Part shown: piece by piece, positions 45,601-53,220 of the stretch
Layout of the letters: each line of letters opens with the position of its first letter
Position numbering within the stretch: position 1 is the stretch's first letter
Virus record (IMG/VR): IMGVR_UViG_3300021389_000010
Span: 18,426 to 82,425 of that record
Direction: 5' to 3' (one strand)
From: a virus
DNA: 64,000 nucleotides
The notes under the pieces: generated by a model
What the model saw: the letters and a program-made list of their open reading frames with translations, nothing else
What the model was told of the DNA's origin: nothing
Databases searched by the model: none
Made by a program: the position numbers and the translations under genes

Positions 45601-48467
45601 GTAGAGATGTGCTTCAAGCATTGGAGATTTCGGAGTCTATAAACGTACAGCACATTAATAGATTTTACCTTGCGTTGCGTCAGATAAATAAGATAACAAA
45701 TAAGTTACCAGACGAGCAGAGACAAGAGGTGGCTGACCTGTCTAATGACTATCTGTTTGGTGCAAAGGAAGAGACAAGACGAGAAGCCTTCGATAAACTG
45801 CAAGAAATAAACCCCGAGTTGATGAAACAACTTGGAAGATTAACAGCGATACGTGCTTCTATGCAGGAGTCTATACAGAACAGCGCTGTCTTTGATAACC
45901 TAAGCAGTGAATTGCAGGAGACTATTATAGATAACACAGCGTCATACGGCACAAGAACATATCGTGCGTTTACTGATCCCAACTTTAAGTTCGACCCACA
46001 ACTAAGAGCAGCCGCTGAGAAATCTATGGTAGATGCCATGATATACGACATCGCTTTTGACATATATGAAAACGACAACTTCACTGATGAAATGTTTGAG
46101 GAGATGGAGGCAAGGAATCTTGATATGAATGAGTTAGATGACATTGTTCAGTTCGTAGAGACAACTCAGATAGAAGAGGTTAAGAACAGGGTCAAGGATA
46201 GTCTAAGAAACATAGAGGCAGCATCACGAGAATCTCAAGGTAGATATGGCGAAGGCTTGGCAGGCACTAAAGACTTGGGTAAACTAAGAATACCTACTAA
46301 GAAATTAAAACAGCGTCAAGACTTACCTATTGAGTTGATGGACTACATGGGCGTAGAGAAAGACCCATACATTAAGTTCAGTCAAACCGTTGCTACTCTT
46401 ACCAACATGGTGCAACAGTTCACACTGGTGGATAGAGTAAATGAGATTGCACAGCGTAGTGACCTTGGGGATTTAATTGTTACTACTCCGATTGTACGTG
46501 CCATCATGTCTAAAGACCCAGAGAAAAGACTTGGTGTAAGGGTTCCTCAAATTGCACGTGACATGGGCCTTATGGGTAAGGAAGAGTCCTTTGATGATTT
46601 CTATACAAGAACAGGTGGTCAACTAATAGATGGTCAAACCCCTGCGTTTCCTTCAGATCGTATTGACTACATCGAAGACAAACTAAAGGATTACTTTCTA
46701 GAGAACTATACGGTTATTGAGGAGAAGAAATCTCCAATGAGCGGCAAGGCTGTGAAGAATGACTTCGTTAGCATGCTGAAGCAAACACCGATGTATCAGT
46801 CTGACAACAAGGTTCTTCAAGGATACTATAAACTTCTGTTACAGATGCGTCGTGTGCGTGTACTATACAACCTACCTACCTGGAGAAAGAACATCATGGG
46901 TGGTTGGTATTTCTTAGGAGCAAACTTTGTGCTTCCATTTAATAAGCACAGAGGAGGGCTTACTGCAATGGAAGACTTGAGGAACAGGTTCAAGAAAATG
47001 AAGGACGGTGAGTTAGATCCAGAGTATGAAAAAATTCTTGACCGCATGGGAGAACTTGGATTGCTTGGCTCATCTCCAAACATGGGTATGTTTAGTGACA
47101 TCAATGATTCATTCATCCAGCAATTGGAAGGTGTGTCGCCAGAGTTAGCGTGGAAGTGGTTACCAGCAGGGGTGAAAAAAGCACAGCAGGAACTAGGTAT
47201 AAAGGCAGCACGTACCGCCTATCAGTATGGATTCATTGATGACTATACCAAGATGATTGCTTACCTCACTAAGCGTGAGAACTTCGCTAAGAGACTTGAG
47301 TCTAATCCCGAGGGTAAGTCATACGATGAACTTTCTTTTGCTCAGAAGCAGCAGGTGGACGAGATGACAGCCGAGCGTATCAAGCAGAACATGCCTACCA
47401 TGTCTCGTATACATCCGTCATTACGCAATCTATTTAAGTTACCTGTTGGTGACTTCCTTTCGTTCCGTGTGGAAGCCTTCCGTAGTTTCTTTAGCATCTA
47501 TCGTAATGCAGTTGCAGATCTGGGACAGGCTATGACTAACGAGAACCTAACCAAATCACAACGTGGTGCGTACATGACAGATGGTGCAGGTACACTAAGC
47601 ATGGGGCTCGCACTTGCCGGCTTATCTAAGGTAGGGTATCAAGCCATAGCAGGTTTGTTATTGAAGGACGACGAGGAAGATGAACTTGGACAACAAGCAA
47701 GGTCTACTAATTATGTATTACCTCCATGGATGCAGGGCTCAAACATTGTCGCTGTAGGGATGGACAAAGACGGTAAGATTCGATTTGCTAACATGAGTTC
47801 GGAAGACCCATACGATGAATTGCAAGGGCTTATATATGGACGTAACGGTATATCCAGAAGCAATATGCTACAAAGTATAGCCGCTGATTTCAAAGACCCT
47901 AACCTTGCAGCGCGATTACTCTTTAATCTTGTTGATGGAAAGGACTCTTATGGACGGCCAATCCTTAGTAACGATGACGTAGGTTGGTTCCACAGGTACA
48001 TCATTGGGCCTAACCTAACGGAGTGGTCAGATGCTTATGGTTCTTATATCTTTAAGGAGACTTTTATACCGCCTAACTTTAACTACATCGCTCGTGCATA
48101 TCGCAAGCGCATGAAGGAAGCGAAGGAAAACCCAGACATAGAGTTGCAACCCCTTGAAACAGCGGCTGAGTTATCTACTGCCGTAATCTTTAGAGACTAT
48201 CCTGTTGATATAGCAAGACAGTTCTACTACAATATGAGCGAGCAGAATTTCCGCAAGCCTTACACCTCATTGAGTGATGCAGAAAAGGTCAACAGACAGG
48301 TGCGGTTGGATGAGATAAAGAGAGCGTATCAATTCGCTGCTAATTATTCTGCTAAGTTTGGCAACTACAGTATCATCTCTAGTGTAGAGAGCACTATTGA
48401 CAGGACGTTTGCTAAGAGCCCAGAGGAGGCTATGTATGTGAAGTACGACCTCGAACTTCCCAAATAG
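42693..48467 (+). CDS. giant internal virion protein with HEXXH metallopeptidase-like domain
   Basis: A 1,924-residue protein. The N-terminus carries two copies of a short helical repeat (GVTLEQMQGKLSDDA at about residues 18-32 and 95-109). A Gly/Ala-rich membrane-active-like region lies near 225-265 (GAGVGAGVGSVIPGAGTAAG). HEVYH at about 747-751 is a zinc-protease HEXXH motif, with EEFMVQLGGLL later as a possible third-ligand region. The rest is helical. It is probably ejected with the DNA, where a protease and membrane-active segment could help crossing the envelope. The peptidase activity is inferred. Confidence 0.65.
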   Translation: MEDEQLLEALESAYNRGVTLEQMQGKLSDDAMVVAQDFFSKKKDGTEDSQIASPSVSASEPSVNGTVSLSTRLDSDSKAVSSGLLDAVKSAQERGVTLEQMQGKLSDDAYNLASQYYKTIESQRPVNRKMKDHWLIIDDNPSELGRLWNRAVSGGILANEIQEAEITGVMDYEKIAYLNNIVQRDAPKEEDYLYDTDNPVGSFVLDVIRTIPESLISMATAYETGVRGAAAGAGVGAGVGSVIPGAGTAAGATTGAIAGYFGGTSLALEYGHSIMDVLREEGVDVTSPDQLREASRDQRIMSKAREKGLKRGIPIAVFDAISGGTAGKVGNVLVKSVGKSATNRAMKVAAAETLVQAGLGGTGEFAGQVISGEEIRPRDIALEAFAELGPAAPVMAYNLAGRIGKTPGELSYIDWAKEQDQKKLSVANEISFVANNGEIASIDNEIQKLRESKKKDPTTKKAVDAKLQRLKQEKYSLLRETSERVMKLEGVQEEIADQLTRDLNAAAAVLKEGNITAEEKAAIEEEMEQSAKELDQLLSGQTEEQTQAQPDDKKVKPEEVPGAEQVGEELGDVPKSETSRAKAQISGILQARQEEVGRKSRSKSVADALTDFKYNRDRKKGVFFNLFDKNDAGALRTMLEEGKYSDGKRIPIKEQRILSKLVLASEAYRLLNPDSKDFNVGFGRKGFYAAGKAAGFKKADLKNAAGITSGRVGTKDAPIIVSIPSADESLSQRGKVDRYTAEGTAYHEVYHKIFSKFFNDRPIDFNQFRKLVIRRLSESNVKELNAFAERYMEREDGESAGAYKSEEFMVQLGGLLGSERIVFEASFLEELKAFLNGVVSKITGNRVQIFEEAGLAKDISEYMKGMSKAVRAGADISQVPMAESLQTERFQRERPTTTEKTEKDEYGFEKPTGEMDVEPSKNVAGIPDPENYDKTFDPLEKLTGILGPKLNALAKKLEKVLGIDRLRGTRRDVLQALEISESINVQHINRFYLALRQINKITNKLPDEQRQEVADLSNDYLFGAKEETRREAFDKLQEINPELMKQLGRLTAIRASMQESIQNSAVFDNLSSELQETIIDNTASYGTRTYRAFTDPNFKFDPQLRAAAEKSMVDAMIYDIAFDIYENDNFTDEMFEEMEARNLDMNELDDIVQFVETTQIEEVKNRVKDSLRNIEAASRESQGRYGEGLAGTKDLGKLRIPTKKLKQRQDLPIELMDYMGVEKDPYIKFSQTVATLTNMVQQFTLVDRVNEIAQRSDLGDLIVTTPIVRAIMSKDPEKRLGVRVPQIARDMGLMGKEESFDDFYTRTGGQLIDGQTPAFPSDRIDYIEDKLKDYFLENYTVIEEKKSPMSGKAVKNDFVSMLKQTPMYQSDNKVLQGYYKLLLQMRRVRVLYNLPTWRKNIMGGWYFLGANFVLPFNKHRGGLTAMEDLRNRFKKMKDGELDPEYEKILDRMGELGLLGSSPNMGMFSDINDSFIQQLEGVSPELAWKWLPAGVKKAQQELGIKAARTAYQYGFIDDYTKMIAYLTKRENFAKRLESNPEGKSYDELSFAQKQQVDEMTAERIKQNMPTMSRIHPSLRNLFKLPVGDFLSFRVEAFRSFFSIYRNAVADLGQAMTNENLTKSQRGAYMTDGAGTLSMGLALAGLSKVGYQAIAGLLLKDDEEDELGQQARSTNYVLPPWMQGSNIVAVGMDKDGKIRFANMSSEDPYDELQGLIYGRNGISRSNMLQSIAADFKDPNLAARLLFNLVDGKDSYGRPILSNDDVGWFHRYIIGPNLTEWSDAYGSYIFKETFIPPNFNYIARAYRKRMKEAKENPDIELQPLETAAELSTAVIFRDYPVDIARQFYYNMSEQNFRKPYTSLSDAEKVNRQVRLDEIKRAYQFAANYSAKFGNYSIISSVESTIDRTFAKSPEEAMYVKYDLELPK

Positions 48468-48473
48468 GATACT

Positions 48474-48481
48474 TATATTTG
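48474..48481 (+). promoter_or_regulatory. TATATTTG box, 4 bases before ATG
   Basis: A TAnnTTTG box with 4 bases to ATG 48486, the fourth example of this leaderless-type spacing. It would drive the lysis/envelope genes. Confidence 0.55.
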
Positions 48482-48485
48482 TAGA

Positions 48486-48686
48486 ATGGAAAGATTAAAG
48501 AAATTATATTGTTGGCTAGCCGTAAAGGTTTTTAAAAGAAAAAGTAAATACTGCGAAGGCAAGAGCGACAATGGCTCGGGGGCTAGTTCCCCGTCTGGTT
48601 CGTCTGGTTCATCGGGTTCCTCTGGCTCATCTGGCTCATCGGGTTCCTCTGGATCGTCTGGTTCTTCGGGATCATCGGGCAAGTAA
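48486..48686 (+). CDS. small protein with Ser-Ser-Gly repeat tail
   Basis: A 66-residue protein. A basic amphipathic N-terminus (MERLKKLYCWLAVKVFKRKSK) is followed by about ten GSS repeats. The N-terminus could bind membrane and the tail is disordered and flexible. It is the first gene of the lysis group behind a leaderless-type promoter. Function unknown; a membrane-targeting role is a guess. Confidence 0.6.
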   Translation: MERLKKLYCWLAVKVFKRKSKYCEGKSDNGSGASSPSGSSGSSGSSGSSGSSGSSGSSGSSGSSGK

Positions 48687-48919
48687 TGAGTTGGAAAGAA
48701 ATATTTAAAGACAGCAATGACTGGAACGAGAAGAGTATTCTCGGTGCGCTTTCATTTGCTGTAATGGTTTGTGTCATGACGCTTGATCTGGTAACAGGTG
48801 CGTTAGGAAAGGATTTAGTAATCAATGAAGGTGTCTACAACTCTTTCGTGTACGTCACGATAGGATGTTTTGGAATTGCTGGATTAGAAAAATTTGCTAA
48901 GTCCGGTGGAGATAAATAA
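48686..48919 (+). CDS. holin-like membrane protein
   Basis: A 77-residue protein with two membrane segments (about 18-38, ILGALSFAVMVCVMTLDLVTG, and about 50-68, VYNSFVYVTIGCFGIAGLEKF) and charged ends. Size, topology and position before envelope proteins fit a class II holin. It starts on the previous stop and overlaps the next gene. No endolysin is evident next to it. Confidence 0.6.
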   Translation: MSWKEIFKDSNDWNEKSILGALSFAVMVCVMTLDLVTGALGKDLVINEGVYNSFVYVTIGCFGIAGLEKFAKSGGDK

Positions 48920-49187
48920 AGAAATATCAGAGGACACAGTAGTAGGGCTATCACTAAAGACCGTTGGTATGATTATCGGCGGCGCAGTGATAGTTAGCCT
49001 TGGATACTTTGACCTAAAGGCTGAGGTGCAAGAGGCAAAAGAATTACCTGCACCAGTGATAGGAAGAACAGAGTACGACTTAAAAGATGAGTTGATACGC
49101 ACCACAATCATGAACACCAAGTCGGATGTTGATGACATCAAGAAGCAACTAGACAAAATAGAGGGGCGTCTCTTCGAGATGAAATGA
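48906..49187 (+). CDS. membrane-anchored coiled-coil protein
   Basis: About 93 residues, starting at GTG 48906 inside the end of the holin-like gene; a TTG at 48894 is the alternative. One membrane segment (VGMIIGGAVIVSLGYFDL) is followed by a coiled coil (SDVDDIKKQLDKIEGRLFEM). The layout fits an inner-membrane spanin or holin partner. It overlaps the next gene by 4 bases. Confidence 0.55.
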   Translation: MEINKEISEDTVVGLSLKTVGMIIGGAVIVSLGYFDLKAEVQEAKELPAPVIGRTEYDLKDELIRTTIMNTKSDVDDIKKQLDKIEGRLFEMK

Positions 49188-49516
49188 AAAAGGCTGCCCT
49201 CGCCATAGCATTCACCCTGCTGTGTGCCTTCAAGGTACCGATCAGGGGATTGGTGGTGGTTCATTATAACGCTGAGTTTAATTCTAGCAACAGCGTACCA
49301 TTAAAAAAAATTAGTGACGCCCGGGTTATCGACGCATGGATTGATGATGCTGAGGTTAAAGAATACGCAGACATAAAGTCTGTTCCTACAATAATACTTT
49401 ACGAAAACGGTAAAGAGATACAGCGGTGGGAGCCAGGTCTTTCGTTAAGCCTTTCTGTTACACACCAGGATATACAGGATGTCATTGATAAAATAACTGG
49501 AGCAAGTAAATTCTGA
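49184..49516 (+). CDS. exported thioredoxin-fold protein lacking the CxxC site
   Basis: A 110-residue protein with an N-terminal signal sequence (KKAALAIAFTLLCAFKVPI). The rest follows the thioredoxin pattern: GLVVVHYNAEFNSSN, where the CxxC active site would be, then VIDAWIDDAEVKEYADIKSV and the cis-Pro segment SVPTIILYENGKEIQRWEPG. Both catalytic Cys are missing (NSSN), so it cannot do disulfide exchange. It may be a periplasmic scaffold or inhibitor. Confidence 0.65.
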   Translation: MKKAALAIAFTLLCAFKVPIRGLVVVHYNAEFNSSNSVPLKKISDARVIDAWIDDAEVKEYADIKSVPTIILYENGKEIQRWEPGLSLSLSVTHQDIQDVIDKITGASKF

Positions 49517-50595
49517 TGAGAAACATACTAATTACTTTCTTTGTACTGTCCTCCATATTCTCCCAGGCACAGGTGGTGGGGGGTATATTTAAGTACGCTA
49601 CATTTTACACGAGTGCTTTTGCTTCTTCACCAATGCCTGCTCAAAAAGAATACTATGTAACTCAAGGCGGGGATCTTCAAAACATAACTATAGAGAATCC
49701 GTTTGATTATAAGGCAACCATAGGAGTACGTAGGGTTGCTCGGTATGACTATGAGAACAGACAGAACAGGTTCTATGACGGACAAACAGAGTCTACAACA
49801 GCGTTGTCTGCTACAGTTGGTTCTGTGAAGGGACTTGAATACCTTGCTCAGTACGACGTGGGTCGTCAGCAAGGGTCAGCATACGTAAACCAAAGATACT
49901 TCCTTAGATACCTTGCTAAATACTTTATGGTAAAGGGCGAGTACTATAGTCAAGGGCTTGTTGATTTGAATTATACGCAAGTAGAATCAAGACTAAGATT
50001 ACATATAGGTGAGTTAGATTTTTCAGCAGGTGTTGCCGGGCGTTTACACAGGTCATATGGATATAATCCAATAGCAGACTTCTTAGCACACAACCCTTGG
50101 TGGGACTTAGTACGCAACATGGGTTATGAAGACGTCTACTATGGCATTGATTACGACAATGATGATGAGATAGATAACGGCGACTGGTTCTGGTTAGACC
50201 CAGAAGGGGAGAAGGTTGCTGATACCGATGAAGACTTCCGCAGATATATCTACCCTGGTATCGTAAATGAATTCAACAAACTTAGCATAGATAGTGTTGG
50301 TCTTATTCAGTCTGTGTCTGCGATAATTGGGGTAGACTATTATCACTATGAGGATGACTTTTGGATACACTCTTGGTTAAACATTCTTCCTTACCACATG
50401 CACGTAGGTGACAAAGAAGAGTTTTCTTATAGCAACTACGTAGATGGGAATCAATGGGTTGACTACAGTACAGGTATTGTTTTCGGTTGGAAGTTAGGTA
50501 AGCGATGGGGTATATTTACTGAAGGTGAGTATATGAAGTACTGGGATAGAAATATCTTTAACCTAAGAGCAGGTATTAACTATCAATTTAGATAA
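49516..50595 (+). CDS. outer-membrane beta-barrel-like protein
   Basis: A 359-residue protein with a signal peptide (MRNILITFFVLSSIFSQAQ). Many amphipathic strands rich in Tyr/Phe follow (KATIGVRRVARYDYENRQNR, KYFMVKGEYYSQGLVDLNY, LRLHIGELDFSAGVAGRLHR) and the end is FNLRAGINYQFR. An acidic insert (DYDNDDEIDNGDWFWLDPEG) may be a surface loop. It looks like an outer-membrane barrel made late in infection or carried on the virion. Possible roles are receptor masking or envelope disruption. Confidence 0.6.
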   Translation: MRNILITFFVLSSIFSQAQVVGGIFKYATFYTSAFASSPMPAQKEYYVTQGGDLQNITIENPFDYKATIGVRRVARYDYENRQNRFYDGQTESTTALSATVGSVKGLEYLAQYDVGRQQGSAYVNQRYFLRYLAKYFMVKGEYYSQGLVDLNYTQVESRLRLHIGELDFSAGVAGRLHRSYGYNPIADFLAHNPWWDLVRNMGYEDVYYGIDYDNDDEIDNGDWFWLDPEGEKVADTDEDFRRYIYPGIVNEFNKLSIDSVGLIQSVSAIIGVDYYHYEDDFWIHSWLNILPYHMHVGDKEEFSYSNYVDGNQWVDYSTGIVFGWKLGKRWGIFTEGEYMKYWDRNIFNLRAGINYQFR

Positions 50596-51012
50596 ATGAA
50601 ATGGCTAACCGGATTAATCATAGCGCTATTGTTAAGCAGTTGCAGCGCTCAATGGCACCTAAAAAAGGCAGTCAAGAAAAACCCCAGTCTATTAAGCAAA
50701 GACACGGTTGTTGTTACGGATACGATTGTAACTGCTCCGGTCTCGGTGCGTGATACTATAACACTTCAACAGCGGGACACTATTACTATTACTAAGGATA
50801 GGCTTAAAGTAAACATTGTACGTTCGTTCGATACTATCATGGTAGATGCAATATGTGAAAGCGATACTATTGTACAGGTAATAGAAGTACCTGTGCCATC
50901 CCTCGTTATGAAGGACAGCAACAGGTGGTACAACAAGGTATACAAGATTTCTTTTTACCTTTTGTTACTTCTACTTCTTCTTCGTTTCTTCCGGAAGAAT
51001 CATATAATTTAG
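50596..51012 (+). CDS. u-spanin-like lipoprotein
   Basis: A 138-residue protein. The lipobox LLSSC in MKWLTGLIIALLLSSCSAQ gives an outer-membrane lipid anchor at Cys16. The periplasmic part is beta-rich with repeated D-T-I/V units (SKDTVVVTDTIV, VRDTITLQQRDTITIT). A C-terminal membrane helix (ISFYLLLLLLLLRFF) would sit in the inner membrane. One chain spanning both membranes is the u-spanin layout (T1 gp11), which fuses the membranes in the last lysis step. Confidence 0.7.
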   Translation: MKWLTGLIIALLLSSCSAQWHLKKAVKKNPSLLSKDTVVVTDTIVTAPVSVRDTITLQQRDTITITKDRLKVNIVRSFDTIMVDAICESDTIVQVIEVPVPSLVMKDSNRWYNKVYKISFYLLLLLLLLRFFRKNHII

Positions 51013-51014
51013 GA

Positions 51015-51113
51015 TCAACTTCCGCAGGCTTCACAGTCTGAAGGGTTCTCAAAATTACACGTTGGTTGTTCAGCGGACTCAAGTTCCGATACGAATGATT
51101 CGAAGTCTTCCAT
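51015..51113 (-). CDS. tiny Cys-rich peptide
   Basis: A 32-residue leftward frame starting MEDFESFVSELESAEQPTC with a CNFENPSDCEACGS end (three Cys). It converges on the spanin gene with two bases between stops. It is the last gene of the leftward replication region. The Cys spacing could bind a metal, but the reading frame is short. Confidence 0.4.
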   Translation of the reverse strand: MEDFESFVSELESAEQPTCNFENPSDCEACGS

Positions 51114-51178
51114 AATGGCTTTAAAAAGGTTTAACCCCCACGAAATTGCGGGAACTTCGAAGATACAAAATACCTTGA

Positions 51179-51688
51179 TTAGGGTTTCAATTCGTAATAA
51201 GGTGAGTATGCGTATCTTAGGTTCCAGCCTCTTACTTCTGCTGGTGTAAAATCGCCTACAAGGTAATCTTCGGGTGAGGTAAACAGTATAAATACTACTA
51301 TATCAGAGACCTCTTTATCGATTGCATATTTGTTTGCCTTGAATGTATTCTCACAAGTCTTGATACTGATCTTCTGAGTCTCTCCATTCTTTACTACATG
51401 AATGTCCGGATCATCTGTTACATCCTTTGTTTGTTTCAACAGCGTAGACACTGTGTATCTTGAGTACTCTGGTGTGATCTCATAGTAGTACCTTACTAAC
51501 AACTCTCCAAGTATACCTAAGTATTCAGTATAATATTCACGAGGTACCTCACCCAGTAGTAAGGATTTTTTAGTCCCGGTTCTCTGCTTGTTTGTCCCCT
51601 CATATCTTTTCTTATTCGCTTCTATTCTTCTGAGAGTTAAGTCGTCAGAATATTCCTTTAGATAAGACGGGATAGGTAGCCGGTTCAT
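51179..51688 (-). CDS. PD-(D/E)XK nuclease-like protein
   Basis: A 169-residue protein. GELLVRYYYE, DDPDIHVVKNG and QKISIKTCE give the E...D...(I/V)xK order of the PD-(D/E)XK fold. It is probably a structure-specific or DNA-repair nuclease acting with the recombination genes upstream. It starts 4 bases into the end of the glycosyltransferase gene. Confidence 0.6.
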   Translation of the reverse strand: MNRLPIPSYLKEYSDDLTLRRIEANKKRYEGTNKQRTGTKKSLLLGEVPREYYTEYLGILGELLVRYYYEITPEYSRYTVSTLLKQTKDVTDDPDIHVVKNGETQKISIKTCENTFKANKYAIDKEVSDIVVFILFTSPEDYLVGDFTPAEVRGWNLRYAYSPYYELKP

Positions 51689-52650
51689 GACAATCCTTTT
51701 AAGCGTTCTTTATTAAGAGTTGATAGATCATAGTGTTCCTTGACGTACTCATATAGATTGTTAGCCAGCCTCCATGCTTTAGTCATATTCATATCCTTGA
51801 TCTCTCTGCGCCAGTCAGACTGAGACTTACAAAGTATGCCGGTTTCGTTATGTATGATTACCTCTTTATAAGGAGTGACACTGCTTGCTATAATTGCAGT
51901 CTTAGTGTATCCGGCTTCAACTACTTTCAATTCTGATTTACATCTATTGAATACACTCTTCTTTAGTGGAGATAGTGATACATCAAAGAACTTGTACAGT
52001 TGTGCGTATTGAGTTATGTCTACGGGGTTCATACGATACTTAGCCTTTAGTCTGTCGGCATAGTCCATGAGATTCATGCTGTATAATTCGTAGTCTTCAA
52101 AGGTCATACCCATCTCATCAAGATCTTTCTGGTGACCATTAGCACCAAGGTATCCAAACCTTACTTTGAAATCCGGACTTGCATCTTTCTGTTGATCTGC
52201 CCACTGCTGTTCTTTTTCATATACCGTATTAGGAATAAGCCTATAAACAGCGCCAGGATTAATCTTCTTCATCATTGTAATAAGATACGACGATGGTGAC
52301 CAGATCTCATCTGCTATTTTAATTGTATTGGTAATATTAGGACCTTCCTTTTTTTTGTAATGTTCATACGCTGGATTATCTTTAGGTAGATTCCAGTAGT
52401 CATCGTTATCAAGAATAAGTTTGATGTCATTATTCTTTAAGAACTTTTTAAATTCTTTGTGATCAGATACACTGCACCTTCTTGATACCACAAGGTTTTT
52501 TATTTGAGACAAGTCCCACTCCTTCATCTCATTGAAGTCCTCAAAGAAATGGATCTGTAATCCTTCTTCTTCTTTAAGTCTTAGGAACGGAGTCATTAAC
52601 CTATGATAGTTAATACCGTTTAGTCCATCAAGATAAATCAGTGTCATCAT
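51685..52650 (-). CDS. GT-B glycosyltransferase
   Basis: About 321 residues from MMTLIYLDGLNGINYHRLMT; an ATG at 52659 is the alternative. The C-terminal half matches GT4-type transferases (FGYLGANGHQKDLD, FNRCKSELKVVEAGYTKTAII, GILCKSQSDW). KLILDNDDYWNLP is typical of phage and cell-surface transferases of this type. In this early region it could glycosylate DNA or a host-surface target rather than the virion fibre. The acceptor is unknown. Confidence 0.7.
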   Translation of the reverse strand: MMTLIYLDGLNGINYHRLMTPFLRLKEEEGLQIHFFEDFNEMKEWDLSQIKNLVVSRRCSVSDHKEFKKFLKNNDIKLILDNDDYWNLPKDNPAYEHYKKKEGPNITNTIKIADEIWSPSSYLITMMKKINPGAVYRLIPNTVYEKEQQWADQQKDASPDFKVRFGYLGANGHQKDLDEMGMTFEDYELYSMNLMDYADRLKAKYRMNPVDITQYAQLYKFFDVSLSPLKKSVFNRCKSELKVVEAGYTKTAIIASSVTPYKEVIIHNETGILCKSQSDWRREIKDMNMTKAWRLANNLYEYVKEHYDLSTLNKERLKGLS

Positions 52651-52852
52651 AATACTCAAGTAATACAGAGCGAATCATATCGAACTCTGCATCAATGTCT
52701 CTTTTAAACTTTCTGATTGTGTTGTGTAATCGCTCTGCGTCAGAACGAGGATCTCCTGAGGAGTCGTGTAGACTCTCATACAACTCAGTAGCCGCATCAT
52801 GCATTCTACTGGTTGCCAGGAAATAAATCTTACTCAATGATTTTGTATCCAT
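52628..52852 (-). CDS. small helical hypothetical protein
   Basis: About 74 residues from MDTKSLSKIYFLATSRMHDA, overlapping the RusA-like gene end by 23 bases; an ATG at 52873 is the alternative. Fully helical and charged (AERLHNTIRKFKRDIDAEFD). No family recognised. Overlap on both sides supports coupled translation. Confidence 0.55.
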   Translation of the reverse strand: MDTKSLSKIYFLATSRMHDAATELYESLHDSSGDPRSDAERLHNTIRKFKRDIDAEFDMIRSVLLEYYDDTDLS

Positions 52853-53210
52853 AACCCTTAATTGTTGCAACAAACTTATCCTTCTCTACCTCAGGATCAT
52901 ACTGAGTTGACTGCTTAGTGAAGAACTTAGGGCTATCATCATGGATGTAACCGTGATTACGTAAGTAATCTGCTAAAAATTTACAACAACATATAGCGTT
53001 ATCAACATCAAACCGACAATTGTAACGCACATGTATCTCCATTGAATCAACCCAGAACTTATCGTGATCTTTGATTGCTTCGGCTATGGACTCCCAATAT
53101 TCTTTCTTGTATTTCACGCGCACTGCATAGTGGCGCCCACTATAGAATTTATTCAGTGATGGAGGCTTGGGTAATTGTATTACGATTTCTTCGTAAGCAT
53201 TCATACCCAT
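52830..53210 (-). CDS. RusA-like Holliday-junction resolvase
   Basis: A 126-residue protein. PPSLNKFYSGRHYAVRVKYKKEYW, then FDVDNAICCCKFLADYLRNHGYIHDDSPKF, matches the RusA pattern with the D-x-x-N and DDS acidic residues. RusA-type enzymes cut Holliday junctions to process branched phage DNA before packaging. It lies next to the helicase gene. Confidence 0.8.
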   Translation of the reverse strand: MGMNAYEEIVIQLPKPPSLNKFYSGRHYAVRVKYKKEYWESIAEAIKDHDKFWVDSMEIHVRYNCRFDVDNAICCCKFLADYLRNHGYIHDDSPKFFTKQSTQYDPEVEKDKFVATIKGYGYKIIE

Positions 53211-53220
53211 GAATATAATA

